A stretch of 64,000 nt of DNA from Nostoc sphaeroides. GTDB taxonomy: Bacteria; Cyanobacteriota; Cyanobacteriia; Cyanobacteriales; Nostocaceae. The stretch is taken from the NCBI RefSeq assembly GCF_003443655.1, contig NZ_CP031941.1, forward strand, positions 1,731,501-1,795,500, in the 5' to 3' direction. Under the pieces are notes generated by a model. The model saw only the letters and a list, made by a program, of their open reading frames with translations. It had not been told where the DNA came from and made no database searches. The first letter of the stretch is position 1, and each line of letters begins with the position of its first letter. The translations under genes were made by a program, and so were the position numbers. Of the stretch, positions 26,998 through 36,814 are shown piece after piece.

Positions 26998-29900
26998 CTA
27001 CGATTTTGTGATTTGTTTAATCGGAATTTCAATCCAAAATTCTGTACCTAACCCCGGCACAGAATCACATTTAAACACACCACCATGTTTATCTACGACA
27101 ATCTGATAACTTATTGACAACCCCAAGCCAGTGCCTTTCCCTACTGGTTTGGTAGTGAAAAATGGATCGCAGATTCTTGCTTTTAGGGCTTCCGGTATTC
27201 CTGGCCCATTGTCTTTTATGCGAATTACTACGCTCTTAACATTGCCTTCAAGCTCTCCAAGAGCAGTACAAATGGTAATTTGATCGGTATCAAGATTTGA
27301 TTGAGATTCCCTGTAATCTTCTAAAGCATCGATCGCATTGCTTAAAACATTCATAAATACCTGATTCAGTGGCCCGGCATAGCACTCTACTAAGGGCAGG
27401 TTGCTGTACTCTTTGACTAATTTAATCGCCGGACTTTCTGGTTTTGCTTTCAAGCGATGCTGCAAAATTAGCAAGGTGCTATCAATGCCTTCGTGAATAT
27501 TAACTGGCTTCATTTCTGCCTGGTCAAGGCGAGAGAAATTCCGTAAACTCAAGACAATTTGCCGAATGCGATCAATTCCAATTTTCATGGAAGATAGAGT
27601 TTTGGGCAAATCTTCGATCAGAAATTCTAAGTCTATCTCCAAAGCGCGATCGCGTATCTCAGGACTAGGATTAGGGGCAGTGTGCAAATAGAGGTCTAGT
27701 ATACTGAGTAAATCTTCGGCGTAATCGTTGACATGATTGATGTTGCCATAAATAAAGTTCACCGGGTTATTAATTTCGTGGGCAATACCAGCTACCAGTT
27801 GACCCAGTGAGGACATTTTCTCAGTTTGGATCAGTTGAGTTTGAGTTTGCTTTAAATCATGCAGAGCTTGAGTCAGCTTTTGGGTCTGCTCTTTGGTTTG
27901 ATTATGCAATTGCGCTTGTTGAAGTGCAACCCCAAGCTGATTGGCAATTTGAGTGATGAACTTAATTTCCGAAGCTTCCCAATGGCGGGGTGCAGAGTTT
28001 TGGTAAGCTGCTAGTAAGCCCCATAGCTGTTGCCCGATAAATATAGGTGCGATCGCATAAGCTCTTGCCTGAATTTGCTCTAGAACCTCAACGTGGCACT
28101 CAGAGTGACCAGCTTGATAGATGTCAGCAATTGCAAAAGTTTCATTGTGACGATATCGCCCACCTTGGGTTTCCTGCAAATAGCTATCTTGCCAAACTGT
28201 ATTAGTATCACTTACTAACTTTACCCAGCCATCATTTACAAATTCGGCGATATATTCACCACTCCAATCAGCCTGAAAGCGGTAGACTGCAACTCGATCC
28301 GCTTGTAGTGATTTACAGATTTCTTGGGTGGTTGTTTGAAAAATCGCATCGAGATCAAGAGATTCCCTGACTTTTGCAACAACTTCAAATAATACCCGTT
28401 GTTGTTCTGCTGTTTGTTGCAAAATTAACGTCTGTTGTCGTGTCTGAGTGAGTAAATCAGCTTGCTGGAGTGCTACGCCCATTTGACCAGCAATTTGACT
28501 GAGAAAGTTAACTTCAGAGGCTTTCCATTGGCGAGGGCCAGTGTGTTGATAAGTTGCCAATAAACCCCAAAGTTTTTGCCCAACAAAAATCGGAGCCAGC
28601 ACAAAAGCGTGAATTTGAAACTGTTCTAGATTGTCGATATGACACTGATTAAACCCCATCTTGTAGATGTCATCGACTGCAAATGTTTCATTGTTGCGGT
28701 AGCGTCCTCCCTGTGTATCTTGTAAGTAGGTATCATTCCAAATTGTATTAACACCTAGTTCAGACTCATTCGACCAGTATGGACTAGCAGCCTCAAAATC
28801 TCCGACAAATTCACCACCCCAATTAGAATTGAAACGATAAACAGAAACGCGATCGGCTTTGATTAATTGACAAACTTCCTTAGTAGTAGTTTGAAAAATG
28901 GTATCTGTGTCAAGAGATTCCCGAATCTCGGCAATAACTTTAAACACAGCCTGTTCTTGTTCAGCTGTCCGTTTTAACTCAACTGTGCGCCTTTTAACTT
29001 GTTTTTCTAAATTTTCATTGAAGGTTTGGACTTGTTGGTGTAGTTCATATTGCTGAACTGCTGAAGCAAAGTGTTTACCGAGGTTTCTAGCCAGTTCAAT
29101 TTCTTCAACCGTCCATTTTTGAGCTTGTGCTTTTTTAGATTCGCGCCAAGCCTCAAACGATCGCCTGGGGTACAATTGCCTTTGATCGCTGTCATACTGC
29201 CCCGCCCAGATGGTTTCTCTATCTACTTCGTTGCGAAAAATACTTAAATACCCCAGCAACTGCTGACGATACACAAGTGGGATCATCAACATGCTGCGAA
29301 TTTTAGTTGGTTGAAAAACAGGTTGCAAACTTCGCAAGCCGGGAGTATTATATATATCTAAAATCGCCCAAATATCGTAGTTACTAGACTTGTTGTGTTC
29401 TTGCCAGATACTATACTGCTCTATTAGTGGATATATAGTTTGTGGCATCACAGGTTGCTGTCCACAGATATAAAGCTTGATACAAGTGTTTCCTGGTATC
29501 AAGCATTCTGTTAAGCTGGTGACGTTGCCATTATGGGAATCAACACCTGCATTTCTAATGCAAAGCCGTCCACCAACGCCATTAAAGGCAGCAACAGCCG
29601 CTTCTAGGGCTGGTTGTAATACAATCGTTGGTAATGAATGTAGTAGGGTAGCAATGCGGTTAACGATCGCTTCTCGTTCTCCTGTTTTGCGGACTTGAGT
29701 GAGTAGGGTACTTTGAGCGATCGCTACTGACAACTGCTCGACTACCATTTGTACTGCTTCCAGGTCATATTCTGAAATCAACTGCCCTTGGGAATTATGA
29801 GACACCAGTAGTCCCCAAAGTTGATCTTGATAGAGAATAGGCGCTACTAGAGAGGACTTTACCCCCATTGCCGTCAAATATTCAAGATGGCAGGAATCTA

Positions 29901-30303
29901 CAGGGCGGTAACGAATTTCTTCTGATAGAGTTTCTCCATTATCCAAGTCACGCAGGTGAATTTGGCCAATCTGTTGAGTATCAGCATTGACAAAAGAACA
30001 CATCCGTGATTTGATAAATAGCTCACGGGCAGTGAGTGGAATATCCTCAGCAGGGAAATTCAGCCCCAGTAGTGACGGCAAATGATTGTTATAAATTGAC
30101 TCAGCAATTACCTGACCGCTACCGTCGGCATGAAATTTGTAAATCATCACTCGCTCAGTTTTTAAGAGCGATCGCACTTCTGCCGTTGTCACTGTGATAA
30201 TTTCTTCAAACTCTAAGCTTCGCCGGATACGGTTTGTAATGCGGCGTAATAAACTTTCTTCATGACGACATAACGGCAAATCTTGTTCAGGGTTGGAGGT
30301 CAT
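26998..30303 (-). CDS. Multi-GAF cyanobacteriochrome-type sensor histidine kinase
   Basis: 1101 residues. Four GAF-like modules are followed by a coiled coil and a kinase. GAF1 (about 15-195) has [16 protein letters not shown] with Cys138-His. GAF2 (about 215-425) is divergent and lacks the Cys. GAF3 (about 450-610) and GAF4 (about 640-800) have cyanobacteriochrome blocks: [18 protein letters not shown] with [10 protein letters not shown] (Cys554), and [18 protein letters not shown] with [10 protein letters not shown] (Cys736). In that family the Cys of C-H binds a bilin covalently. The kinase core has His842 in [13 protein letters not shown], and the ATPase has DNGPGIP and KGTGLGLSI. It is probably a cytosolic photoreceptor or derived sensor. 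No response regulator gene adjoins. The kinase remnant at 6244-6474 is a close paralogue. Confidence 0.88.
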   Translation of the reverse strand: MTSNPEQDLPLCRHEESLLRRITNRIRRSLEFEEIITVTTAEVRSLLKTERVMIYKFHADGSGQVIAESIYNNHLPSLLGLNFPAEDIPLTARELFIKSRMCSFVNADTQQIGQIHLRDLDNGETLSEEIRYRPVDSCHLEYLTAMGVKSSLVAPILYQDQLWGLLVSHNSQGQLISEYDLEAVQMVVEQLSVAIAQSTLLTQVRKTGEREAIVNRIATLLHSLPTIVLQPALEAAVAAFNGVGGRLCIRNAGVDSHNGNVTSLTECLIPGNTCIKLYICGQQPVMPQTIYPLIEQYSIWQEHNKSSNYDIWAILDIYNTPGLRSLQPVFQPTKIRSMLMIPLVYRQQLLGYLSIFRNEVDRETIWAGQYDSDQRQLYPRRSFEAWRESKKAQAQKWTVEEIELARNLGKHFASAVQQYELHQQVQTFNENLEKQVKRRTVELKRTAEQEQAVFKVIAEIRESLDTDTIFQTTTKEVCQLIKADRVSVYRFNSNWGGEFVGDFEAASPYWSNESELGVNTIWNDTYLQDTQGGRYRNNETFAVDDIYKMGFNQCHIDNLEQFQIHAFVLAPIFVGQKLWGLLATYQHTGPRQWKASEVNFLSQIAGQMGVALQQADLLTQTRQQTLILQQTAEQQRVLFEVVAKVRESLDLDAIFQTTTQEICKSLQADRVAVYRFQADWSGEYIAEFVNDGWVKLVSDTNTVWQDSYLQETQGGRYRHNETFAIADIYQAGHSECHVEVLEQIQARAYAIAPIFIGQQLWGLLAAYQNSAPRHWEASEIKFITQIANQLGVALQQAQLHNQTKEQTQKLTQALHDLKQTQTQLIQTEKMSSLGQLVAGIAHEINNPVNFIYGNINHVNDYAEDLLSILDLYLHTAPNPSPEIRDRALEIDLEFLIEDLPKTLSSMKIGIDRIRQIVLSLRNFSRLDQAEMKPVNIHEGIDSTLLILQHRLKAKPESPAIKLVKEYSNLPLVECYAGPLNQVFMNVLSNAIDALEDYRESQSNLDTDQITICTALGELEGNVKSVVIRIKDNGPGIPEALKARICDPFFTTKPVGKGTGLGLSISYQIVVDKHGGVFKCDSVPGLGTEFWIEIPIKQITKS

Positions 30304-30555
30304 TGCTTATAGCAAAATCAATTAATAATTTGCAAAGTGACATAATTAAAGCTAAAGTCATTTTGAAATTTATTTAATCAATTTGTCTTCCGTAAAACTA
30401 CGGGCAAATCATTAATAAAAATATTTATTTACCTTTTATATGAATTCAATCACATATCACAGAAACAGACGCTAAAAAATTGCGTCTGTACTAGCTAAAA
30501 GAAAAAAATCTTCCTTTTTACTCTTGACTTTTTGTCAAACATTGCCGTAGCAACA

Positions 30556-31743
30556 TTAAACTTTTATATTGTCAGCAAAGCGAATTTTAAGATAGTCGTC
30601 TTCCATCTTTGCTCCTCCTGGTTGTAGTGCTGCTAAGGCTTGCGGTAAAACTAAGTTACGACGGTGGTTGCCAATCGTAATGTTTAATTCGTCTCCACTT
30701 TTACTCAGTTGAACTTGGTTTTTCGGAATCCCAGGTAAATAAATTTCTAAGCTGTATTGGTTTTGCTCTTGTACGACTCTCATAGTCGTTTCTTTGTAAT
30801 AAACCTGAGTCGGATCTTCATCTTTATAAAGAGTTTCTTTCAGGCGTTCTAAGGCAGCTAAACCACACATTTCCTCAGAAAATAGGGGAACTTCTTTCAC
30901 AGGTAAAGGGTGGAAATTATCATGAATTTCCTGGCGATATTGCTCCTGACTTTCCTTCCAACGTTGGAAAAATGGGTCTTGGACTTCGCGGGGAATAATT
31001 CGATTAGCCACAATTAAATCTGTTGCAACATTATACAAACTCAGATAAGCATGGGCCCGCAGAGACTCTTTAATCACCATCTTTTCGGGATTAGTTACCA
31101 GACGCACTGAAGTTTGAGTATTGTCTGTTAATACTTTTTCCAGGGCTTCAATTTGTTCATAAAACTCATAAGGTGCATCCATCACCTCTTTATCTGGTAG
31201 CGAAAAACCAGCAATTGGTCTAAAAAAAGGTTCAACTAGAGGGCGAAGTGCTACCGAGATGTTTTGGAATGGTTTGTAAAAACGGCGCATATACCAGCCG
31301 CCGACTTCAGGTAAACTCAGCAAACGCAGTGCAGTGCCCGTGGGGGCTGAGTCGATAATTAAAACATCAAATTCACCCTCATCGTAATGGCGTTTCATCC
31401 TTACCAAGCCAAAAATCTCATCCATGCCTGGTAAAATTGCCAATTCTTCTGCCTGTATGCCGTCTAAACCCCTTGCCTGTAAAACTTGGGTAATGTAACG
31501 TTTTACCGCACCCCAGTTTCCCTCAAGTTCTTGTAGAGCATCCAATTCTGCACCCCACAGATTTGGGCGAATTTTTTGGGGTGCATGTCCCAGTTCTATG
31601 TCAAAACTGTCTGCCAGCGAATGAGCGGGATCTGTACTTAAAACCAATGTCTGATAGCCTAGTTCCGCACAACGCAGTCCAGTTGCAGCAGCAACGGAAG
31701 TTTTGCCCACGCCGCCTTTACCGGTCATTAAAATTACACGCAT
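30556..31743 (-). CDS. ArsA/Get3-family ATPase with C-terminal Hsp20-like domain
   Basis: 395 residues. The deviant Walker [16 protein letters not shown] is at residues 8-22, the switch region is [12 protein letters not shown], and [17 protein letters not shown] holds the Walker B. A single ATPase half implies a dimer, as in Get3. The C-terminal about 80 residues ([20 protein letters not shown] ... [20 protein letters not shown]) are an alpha-crystallin/Hsp20-like sandwich, a fusion common in cyanobacterial and actinobacterial ArsA-like proteins. The CxC tail-anchor or arsenite cysteines of classical proteins are not obvious. Its role is probably client protein or membrane-protein handling rather than arsenite export, since no arsB or arsR is nearby. 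Confidence 0.9.
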   Translation of the reverse strand: MRVILMTGKGGVGKTSVAAATGLRCAELGYQTLVLSTDPAHSLADSFDIELGHAPQKIRPNLWGAELDALQELEGNWGAVKRYITQVLQARGLDGIQAEELAILPGMDEIFGLVRMKRHYDEGEFDVLIIDSAPTGTALRLLSLPEVGGWYMRRFYKPFQNISVALRPLVEPFFRPIAGFSLPDKEVMDAPYEFYEQIEALEKVLTDNTQTSVRLVTNPEKMVIKESLRAHAYLSLYNVATDLIVANRIIPREVQDPFFQRWKESQEQYRQEIHDNFHPLPVKEVPLFSEEMCGLAALERLKETLYKDEDPTQVYYKETTMRVVQEQNQYSLEIYLPGIPKNQVQLSKSGDELNITIGNHRRNLVLPQALAALQPGGAKMEDDYLKIRFADNIKV

Positions 31744-31871
31744 AGATGCTTCTGTCCTGCCTGAGGATTTTATTACATTTATTTACATTATCGACTGTTT
31801 AAGAAAATAAATGCTGTTTTACTCCGTCGAGGCGTGAACAGTTTGAATAGCAAAACTTTCGGCTTGACTCA

Positions 31872-31999
31872 CCCGCCTGGAACTAAAGTTCTTTGGCTTT
31901 TAGCTAAAGTCTACTGAAGTAGACTAAAGATTTTGGGGTATATTTTAGTCATCAAGAGATGACTTTTGCTATTACCAAGGAACTAAAATTCCAGGCGGG
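31872..31999. repeat. Inverted-repeat element, CCCGCCTGGAA ends
   Basis: 128 bp bounded by CCCGCCTGGAACTAAAGTTC and GAACTAAAATTCCAGGCGGG, with an inner palindrome (AGTCTACTGAAGTAGACT). It is non-coding and sits between the convergent/tandem minus-strand genes, where it could terminate the peptidoglycan-binding-like transcript or separate it from the ATPase gene. Confidence 0.7.
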
Positions 32000-32019
32000 A
32001 CATGACTTTTATGGTTAGT

Positions 32020-32757
32020 TTACTTTTTATTCCAGAGACTTAAAAATGCTTGAGAGATAGCTGGGGTGATCTGACTTTGTAAGTGAGTTAGTGCATCACG
32101 ATGGTTTTGATTGTTGTCATCATAAAAAATGAACACATTTGTCAGCTTGACAATCTCAGGATTTTGATCGTTTGTCCCCCTCCATTTGTTAGTAACTTTG
32201 TGCAAAACGTCTTTGGGTAGATTTTGTTGTAAGTTATTTAGGGCTGCGATGTAAGAAGGATTTTGAGGATTCTTTTTGAATTGAGCCAATAAATCTATCA
32301 GCTTAATCTGTGGCTGCGACTGCGGCTTGTTTGTCAGAGTAGGTTGCTGTAAAATTTGACGCTGTTCAATAGTGGCAATGCCATTCTCAGTTAAACCCTG
32401 AGATTTCTGAAATTTCTTGACTGCTGTATAAGTGGCTGGCCCATAAAAAGGCAAATTTTTTGGAATTTCGGCATTGGTTGCAAAACCGTGAAACTTCAAT
32501 CTATTCTGAAGTGCAATGACTGTTTCTTCCATTACATTTCGAGTCTCGACATCAGCGTTACCATTTACCACAAGTTTTTGTGGGTACTGTTTCTGAAACT
32601 TTTTAATCGCTTCTTCGGTAGCATCATCTGTCAAGGAGTTGTTATTCCGTTTCCAGGGAGCAAATTTAGTCAGATCCGGCTTAGGATCTATTTCAGGAGC
32701 TAAATATCCCAGCCCAATCAATATATGACGGATGACTTCAGGGCTACTAACAGCCAT
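32020..32757 (-). CDS. Protein with two peptidoglycan-binding-like (PG_binding_1) domains
   Basis: 245 residues from the ATG at 32757 (MAVSSPEVIRHILIGLGYLA), preferred over a 29-residue extension that is unlike family members. The first helical repeat is DATEEAIKKFQKQYPQKLVV; the second is YGPATYTAVKKFQKSQGLTE followed by NGIATIEQRQIL. These are classic peptidoglycan-binding-1 motifs, but there is no signal peptide or membrane segment, so cell-wall binding is uncertain. The C-terminal 90 residues (QFKKNPQNPSYIAALNNLQQ onward) are helical and unassigned. It may be a cytosolic protein using the same fold for another ligand. Confidence 0.75.
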   Translation of the reverse strand: MAVSSPEVIRHILIGLGYLAPEIDPKPDLTKFAPWKRNNNSLTDDATEEAIKKFQKQYPQKLVVNGNADVETRNVMEETVIALQNRLKFHGFATNAEIPKNLPFYGPATYTAVKKFQKSQGLTENGIATIEQRQILQQPTLTNKPQSQPQIKLIDLLAQFKKNPQNPSYIAALNNLQQNLPKDVLHKVTNKWRGTNDQNPEIVKLTNVFIFYDDNNQNHRDALTHLQSQITPAISQAFLSLWNKK

Positions 32758-33174
32758 ACTTTTTGGTTCCTTTGCTACTAAACTACCATTTAATGTATCT
32801 TGTTTGACAAAAATTATGTAAGTAGAAATAAATAAATCTAACATATCTTATTTGCAAGGCGTTCCAAAATTTAAGTTATGTGTGACCTTGAGACGTTTAG
32901 CGTTGGTGAGCGATCGCTTCGGGTTGCTTGTAAATAGCGATCGCATATATTACATGCCATTATAACGACAATGATCCACGACAAAATTACGCAGCAATAA
33001 TGCGGTAAGGTCGTAGATTTTGGTAGTTTAAGTAGCGCGATCGCACTTGGAGAATTAGTGGGAAAGCATATATCGCTGAAGTCTTAAATTGGATAGTAGT
33101 GCGATATATTACTAAGTTGAAACTAGTTTAATATTAGAGTGCGGTAAGAATCTATGCTCTCATAAGTGATCAAA
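32758..33174. other. Divergent intergenic region with HIP1 sites
   Basis: 417 bp between a minus-strand and a plus-strand gene. Three HIP1 octamers or near matches lie at about 32910-33045. Part of it is the rejected N-terminal extension of the previous gene. I see no convincing promoter or structured RNA. Confidence 0.35.
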
Positions 33175-33711
33175 ATGAAGTCAGTTGCAAAGATCCCTTT
33201 AGCCGAGTTTCTGTCTCAACCCAACATTGAAGCTTCCCCCGCATGGGAGTTAATTAACGGGCAAGCGCTGGAAAAACCAATGCCAACCCTTTTTCACTCG
33301 CGGCTACAACGCAATTTGGTGAATTATATAAATCGTCATACCTCGCTGTTTGAAGCCGTGCAAGAACTGCGTTGTATTGTACCTCCTTACTCCCCAGTCC
33401 CAGATATTTCCGTTATAGCTTGCGATCGCCTTGACGATAAAGATGGCCCTCTAGAGGGAGCGCCTGACTGGTTAATTGAAATTCGCTCTCCTGATCAAAG
33501 CACCCTAGACTTGCAAAACAAAATTCTCCACTGTCTTAGCAACGGAACGCAATTAGCTTGGCTAATAGATATAACTCGCCAACAGATTTGGGGATGGCTT
33601 GGAGATGATCTGCCACTGGTTTATTCTGCAGAAGACATTTTACCAACTTTGGGGGATTTGCCAAAGCTTATGGTTAACACGGTGATGGCTATGACTCGCA
33701 GGCAAAACTAA
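33175..33711 (+). CDS. Uma2 family (DUF820) protein, second paralogue
   Basis: 178 residues from the ATG at 33175 (a GTG at 33166 would add three). Family signs: AWELINGQALEKPMPTLFHS at the N-terminus (the E-L-I-N-G strand), PVPDISVIACD (PD motif) and PDWLIEIRSPDQSTLDLQNK (E-I-x-S and K), then LAWLIDITRQQIWGW. Predicted nuclease-like fold; the role is unknown. It is distinct in sequence from the copies at 17645 and 49832. Confidence 0.88.
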   Translation: MKSVAKIPLAEFLSQPNIEASPAWELINGQALEKPMPTLFHSRLQRNLVNYINRHTSLFEAVQELRCIVPPYSPVPDISVIACDRLDDKDGPLEGAPDWLIEIRSPDQSTLDLQNKILHCLSNGTQLAWLIDITRQQIWGWLGDDLPLVYSAEDILPTLGDLPKLMVNTVMAMTRRQN

Positions 33712-33743
33712 ACTAAAAGTAATGTAACCACACACTTTAAATG

Positions 33744-34292
33744 TTACTCATTGCTCAGAAAAGCAAACTCCGATTTAATATTCCAGCGCTTACCATCGTG
33801 AAGCAGTAATGTTAATTTGTCGGCGGTAAACTCAAAATGCAACTGACGCTTTTTAAATTCTGAAAAAGCATCTCTAAAGTTTTGCTTTGTTAAATCTCGA
33901 AACGCAACCGTTATATGGGGAGCAAAAGGGCGAGTTTTAGAAACCTTGTCAACGATTTCCAAGTTGCTTTCTGCATAGGCCATTAAATTAGCTTGCAAAG
34001 TCAAAAGCTCTTGACTTCTGACTACATCAATGTATATTACACGAGGCGCAAAGGCATCAAACCCCTTGAGTGTAATTGCTACTGGCTGTTGTCCACGAGC
34101 AAATTCCTTTAAGGATGCTTCTAGTACTGTCTTGTTATCATCTGCCCATTCAAAGGGTGGTTGCAGGGTAATATGAGGCGGAGACTTTAGCGCCGAGCTA
34201 CTATCATAGCGATCGGCAAAGTACTGCTTAATCTGGTTGGCGTAGTCTTGAATGTCTTGTGGTGGTAAAAGGGCGACAAAAAAACGGCTCAT
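33744..34292 (-). CDS. 2H phosphoesterase, 2'-5' RNA ligase/ThpR-like
   Basis: 182 residues. Two H-x-T motifs of the 2H family are visible: PPHITLQPPFEW near residue 42 and APHITVAFRDL near residue 124. The start is MSRFFVALLPPQDIQDYANQ, also typical of ThpR-like proteins. These hydrolyse or form 2'-5' or 2',3'-cyclic phosphodiester bonds in RNA or nucleotides; the physiological substrate is unknown. Convergent with the Uma2 gene (32 bp apart). The upstream region is immediately occupied by an element starting at 34298, so its promoter may lie in that element. Confidence 0.88.
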   Translation of the reverse strand: MSRFFVALLPPQDIQDYANQIKQYFADRYDSSSALKSPPHITLQPPFEWADDNKTVLEASLKEFARGQQPVAITLKGFDAFAPRVIYIDVVRSQELLTLQANLMAYAESNLEIVDKVSKTRPFAPHITVAFRDLTKQNFRDAFSEFKKRQLHFEFTADKLTLLLHDGKRWNIKSEFAFLSNE

Positions 34293-34297
34293 CTACT

Positions 34298-34446
34298 TTA
34301 AGGGAACTCCAAAAAATAAATTATTCCACATTCAAGTCGTTGATTGTTGACTGTTGACTGTTGACTGTTGACTGAAAACTCGTGAACCGTCAACGGTCAA
34401 CAGTGAACAATAGCAATGGAATATTTTTTTACTTGGAAGTCCTTAA
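34298..34446. mobile_element. 149-bp inverted-repeat element with (GTTGACT)n core
   Basis: Ends TTAAGGGAACTCCAAAAAAT and ATTTTTTTACTTGGAAGTCC (then TTAA) are imperfect inverted repeats. The inner part has four GTTGACT heptamers. Its right part is present in reverse orientation at 10997-11100, almost base for base. A TTAA at both outer edges could be a target duplication but is also part of the symmetric ends. Confidence 0.75.
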
Positions 34447-34816
34447 ATCCTAGTTGTTTAGAATATTTGTAGCAACTGTCTTGATTGTCAAGTGCGATCG
34501 CCTGATGTTGTAGCGACTGTTTTAAAAGTCAAGCGACGCCGATAGCGACGCGCAAAGCGAGTCCACGAGCGTCATAGCCCGTCGTAGACATCGCTTTGTT
34601 TGTGGAGATTTATAAACAGTAACGAAAAATCAAGGGTTTGGGCTGGGCATTTGTCATCGGGCACTTGTACTGAGCGACTCGTGCCGAGCCGGAGCCGAGG
34701 TAAGTCGAAGTATTGGGCATAGAAAATTCACCGATGCCCCATTCCCTATACGCTATGCCCAACTCAACGAAATAATTGTACTGCGTAAGTCCTGTCTTAT
34801 TTTGAGTTTATATTGC

Positions 34817-34847
34817 AAAAAATCAGCCTACTTAGTAGCCTGATTTT
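34817..34847. terminator. Bidirectional intrinsic terminator
   Basis: AAAAATCAGCCTACT and AGTAGCCTGATTTTT form a 15-bp stem with one mismatch, with T runs on both strands. It follows, on the minus strand, the small frame at 34924-35037. Confidence 0.75.
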
Positions 34848-34923
34848 TATAAGTAAAATAAGTGAAGTACCTTAACCAAAAGGTTTTAGGTTTCTTGGGC
34901 ACATTAACTGTTTTTTGTTAATG

Positions 34924-35037
34924 TTATCCTAGTCTCACAACTAGCTCCTCAAGCGTCAATTGCGGCACTCCCTGCCGTACAAATAAAATTTTATCACCAA
35001 ATACCTCTCGCCGTGGAGAGCCAATGCTTTCAAGCAT
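34924..35037 (-). pseudogene. Truncated small gene, C-terminal tail only
   Basis: 37 codons ending FVRQGVPQLTLEELVVRLG, preceded by GSPRREVFGDKIL. The composition is protein-like and it is followed about 75 bp later by a strong terminator, but there is no ribosome-binding site and upstream sequence switches abruptly to repeats (ccgcaacgcttacgcagtc). I read it as the surviving end of a gene cut by insertion. I do not recognise the family. Confidence 0.4.
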
Positions 35038-35475
35038 GGGGGCAAGGCGTAGGCGATTTTAAGACGCTCGATGACTCGCTACCGCAACGCTTACGCAGTC
35101 ACATTATCGCCTTGGGGTTGCTGCATTCGGTGTACTTTTGTTTTGTACTTTCAACGGGACAATTACCGTTTCAAACTTGACAACCCTGTACGCATAATGT
35201 TTTGCTCCAAAGAGCCTCCCTTGCGGGGTGATGTGAGCTTCTCCGAAGGGGAGACGCTGCGGGAACGACAATGTTAAAGGTCGGTACTATATTGAGAACA
35301 CTGGTTTAACCCTTTTAAGCCTGTTTAATCCTCAATTTCTAGAGCAGAGAACTAGCTACGCATTCTCTGGTAGGTCTTTAACTCTTGCCTCTAACGTAGT
35401 TCAAGTTTTGAACTTAGTCTGGTCAGATTAGAGCTTTTTTCAAGCCCCCGCCTTTAGGCGTGGGGTTTCTGACAA
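35038..35475. mobile_element. Probable transposase-less IS200/IS605-like remnant
   Basis: It lies between the truncated gene tail and a hairpin, CAAGCCCCCGCCTTTAGGCG then TGGGG (35441-35465), of the kind found at right ends of IS200/IS605 elements. No tnpA or tnpB frame survives. The left boundary is uncertain; a small hairpin AATGCTTTCAAGCATGG is at about 35023-35039. A separate repeat (cttgcggggtgatgtgagct...) interrupts it near 35219-35270. Confidence 0.4.
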
Positions 35476-35485
35476 TAAAATACCA

Positions 35486-35513
35486 AAAACCTGGTCGAGG
35501 GTGACCAGGTTTT
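35486..35513 (-). terminator. Intrinsic terminator
   Basis: AAAACCTGGTC and GACCAGGTTTT form an 11-bp perfect stem with a 6-nt loop; on the minus strand it is followed by TTTTTGGTATTTT. It would serve the minus-strand remnant at 35558-35810. Confidence 0.7.
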
Positions 35514-35557
35514 ATCGAGTTTACAGATTTCAAATTGTTAAACTAATTAATTGAAAG

Positions 35558-35810
35558 TTAATAACTAAGGTTGACTAAACAACGAACAAACTCAGCATTA
35601 TTGCGTTTTTCCGCTTTAGGATTTGGCTTTGCCTTCTAGATTCGGCTTTTTACCACTTCTATATTTGATATGCTGAAATTTGCTTGGGTTGATGACAGGG
35701 GACACTAAGTCATTTACCCTTTTAGTTTGGTTTTTGTTTGGTGTCCTACAAACTAAGTTACCACTTAGTTTGTGAGTTGCAACCCTTAGTTTACTAAAGT
35801 TGACGTTTTG
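35558..35810 (-). pseudogene. Frameshifted remnant of an unknown gene
   Basis: My reading of the minus strand gives NFSKLRVATHKLSGNLVCR, then VNDLVSPVINPSKFQHIKY and RSGKKPNLEGKAK, then after a one-base shift PNPKAEKRNNAEFVRCLVN and LSY before a stop at 35558-35560. No ATG is present and the upstream end is closed by a stop at 35811. The properly placed terminator at 35486-35513 supports a formerly transcribed gene. Family unknown. Confidence 0.4.
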
Positions 35811-35964
35811 TTAGATTTTGCAATCTATAGGAATCAGGTTTGTTGACAGCGATGCCCTGAGTTCTGCCTTTATAGTGTGCGAAAAAACTAATAATATCCG
35901 ACTAATTCAAACCATGCCCACAAGGGATGTGGTATCTCTTTGACTAATGACTAATGACTAATGA

Positions 35965-36080
35965 CTAACCAAACTGCATTGTCAACAATTCCACATAATC
36001 TGGCTGTTATCCAGATGGTCGGTAACAATACGTCTAATGGCATCAATTTCTGCCAATTGGGCGGCGGATCGCTTTTCCAT
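35965..36080 (-). pseudogene. Small broken frame
   Basis: ATG at 36080 opens MEKRSAAQLAEIDAIRRIVT and ends early at 35982-35984; after a one-base shift it would read PDYVELLTMQFG to a stop at 35965. This may be a small gene damaged by a frameshift. TTAGTCA heptamers (35937-35967) abut its end. Confidence 0.3.
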
Positions 36081-36163
36081 AACTGCTTGCTTTCTAATTC
36101 ATTCCCCTAGATAGGTTCACACTTTATTGGTTTTAGCTTGAAATTAAATCAGAGTTACAGTAG

Positions 36164-36787
36164 ATGCAAATGGAATTGACTACAACTTTTCATGCTCTCA
36201 AAGAATGGGCAGTCGCCATAAATGCTTTGGAAAGTGGCGAAACAATTATGTTGCTCCGCAAAGGCGGTATCCATGAACGAAATGGACATTTTCAAGTTGC
36301 CCACAAGCAAATTTTGCTTTATCCTACTTATGAACATCAACAAGCTTTCATGCTGAAAGCTGAGTATGCCAATCGTGTTTATCCAGTAACACCAGGTTGG
36401 CATCGAGAGAAAGTGCCCATCGGCAGTTGGGCTGAAATTACAGATATTTTGCCCTGTAGTGACGAGTCTATTGTCAACAGCTTGCTTCCCTTCCATATTT
36501 GGAACGAGCATTCTATTAGCGATCGCCTCAAATGGAAACCACGTCAGCCGCTTTATATTCTCCTCCTGCGGACATATAAACTACCCCAACAAGAAATTCC
36601 ATACCACCCTAAATACGGCGGTTGCAAGTCATGGATTGATTTAGATCAACCAATTCACTTGCAAGGAGCAAAACCAGTTTTATCTGACTTTGCATACACT
36701 CAACTAGTAGAGACAATTCGCGGCATTGTTGGCGAAAAAATGGAGACAAAGATTGATACGCTCAATTACAACTCTACCTTTGGCTAA
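36164..36787 (+). CDS. DUF1802 family protein
   Basis: 207 residues. Recognised from the N-terminus FHALKEWAVAINALESGETI, the block MLLRKGGIHERNGHFQVAHK, ILLYPTYEHQQAFMLKAEYA, and the C-terminal LLLRTYKLPQQEIPYHPKYG with GGCKSWIDLDQP. The family is found in cyanobacteria and other bacteria, and its function is unknown. It is probably soluble. The gene is 27 bp from the convergent polysaccharide lyase gene and marks the left border of the polysaccharide locus. Confidence 0.88.
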   Translation: MQMELTTTFHALKEWAVAINALESGETIMLLRKGGIHERNGHFQVAHKQILLYPTYEHQQAFMLKAEYANRVYPVTPGWHREKVPIGSWAEITDILPCSDESIVNSLLPFHIWNEHSISDRLKWKPRQPLYILLLRTYKLPQQEIPYHPKYGGCKSWIDLDQPIHLQGAKPVLSDFAYTQLVETIRGIVGEKMETKIDTLNYNSTFG

Positions 36788-36814
36788 ACCTGAGTTGTAT
36801 TGCTATTAGCTTTT

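Noticed and set aside
35071-35277. 68-codon plus-strand frame
   Set aside because: Lies wholly in element debris and repeat motifs.
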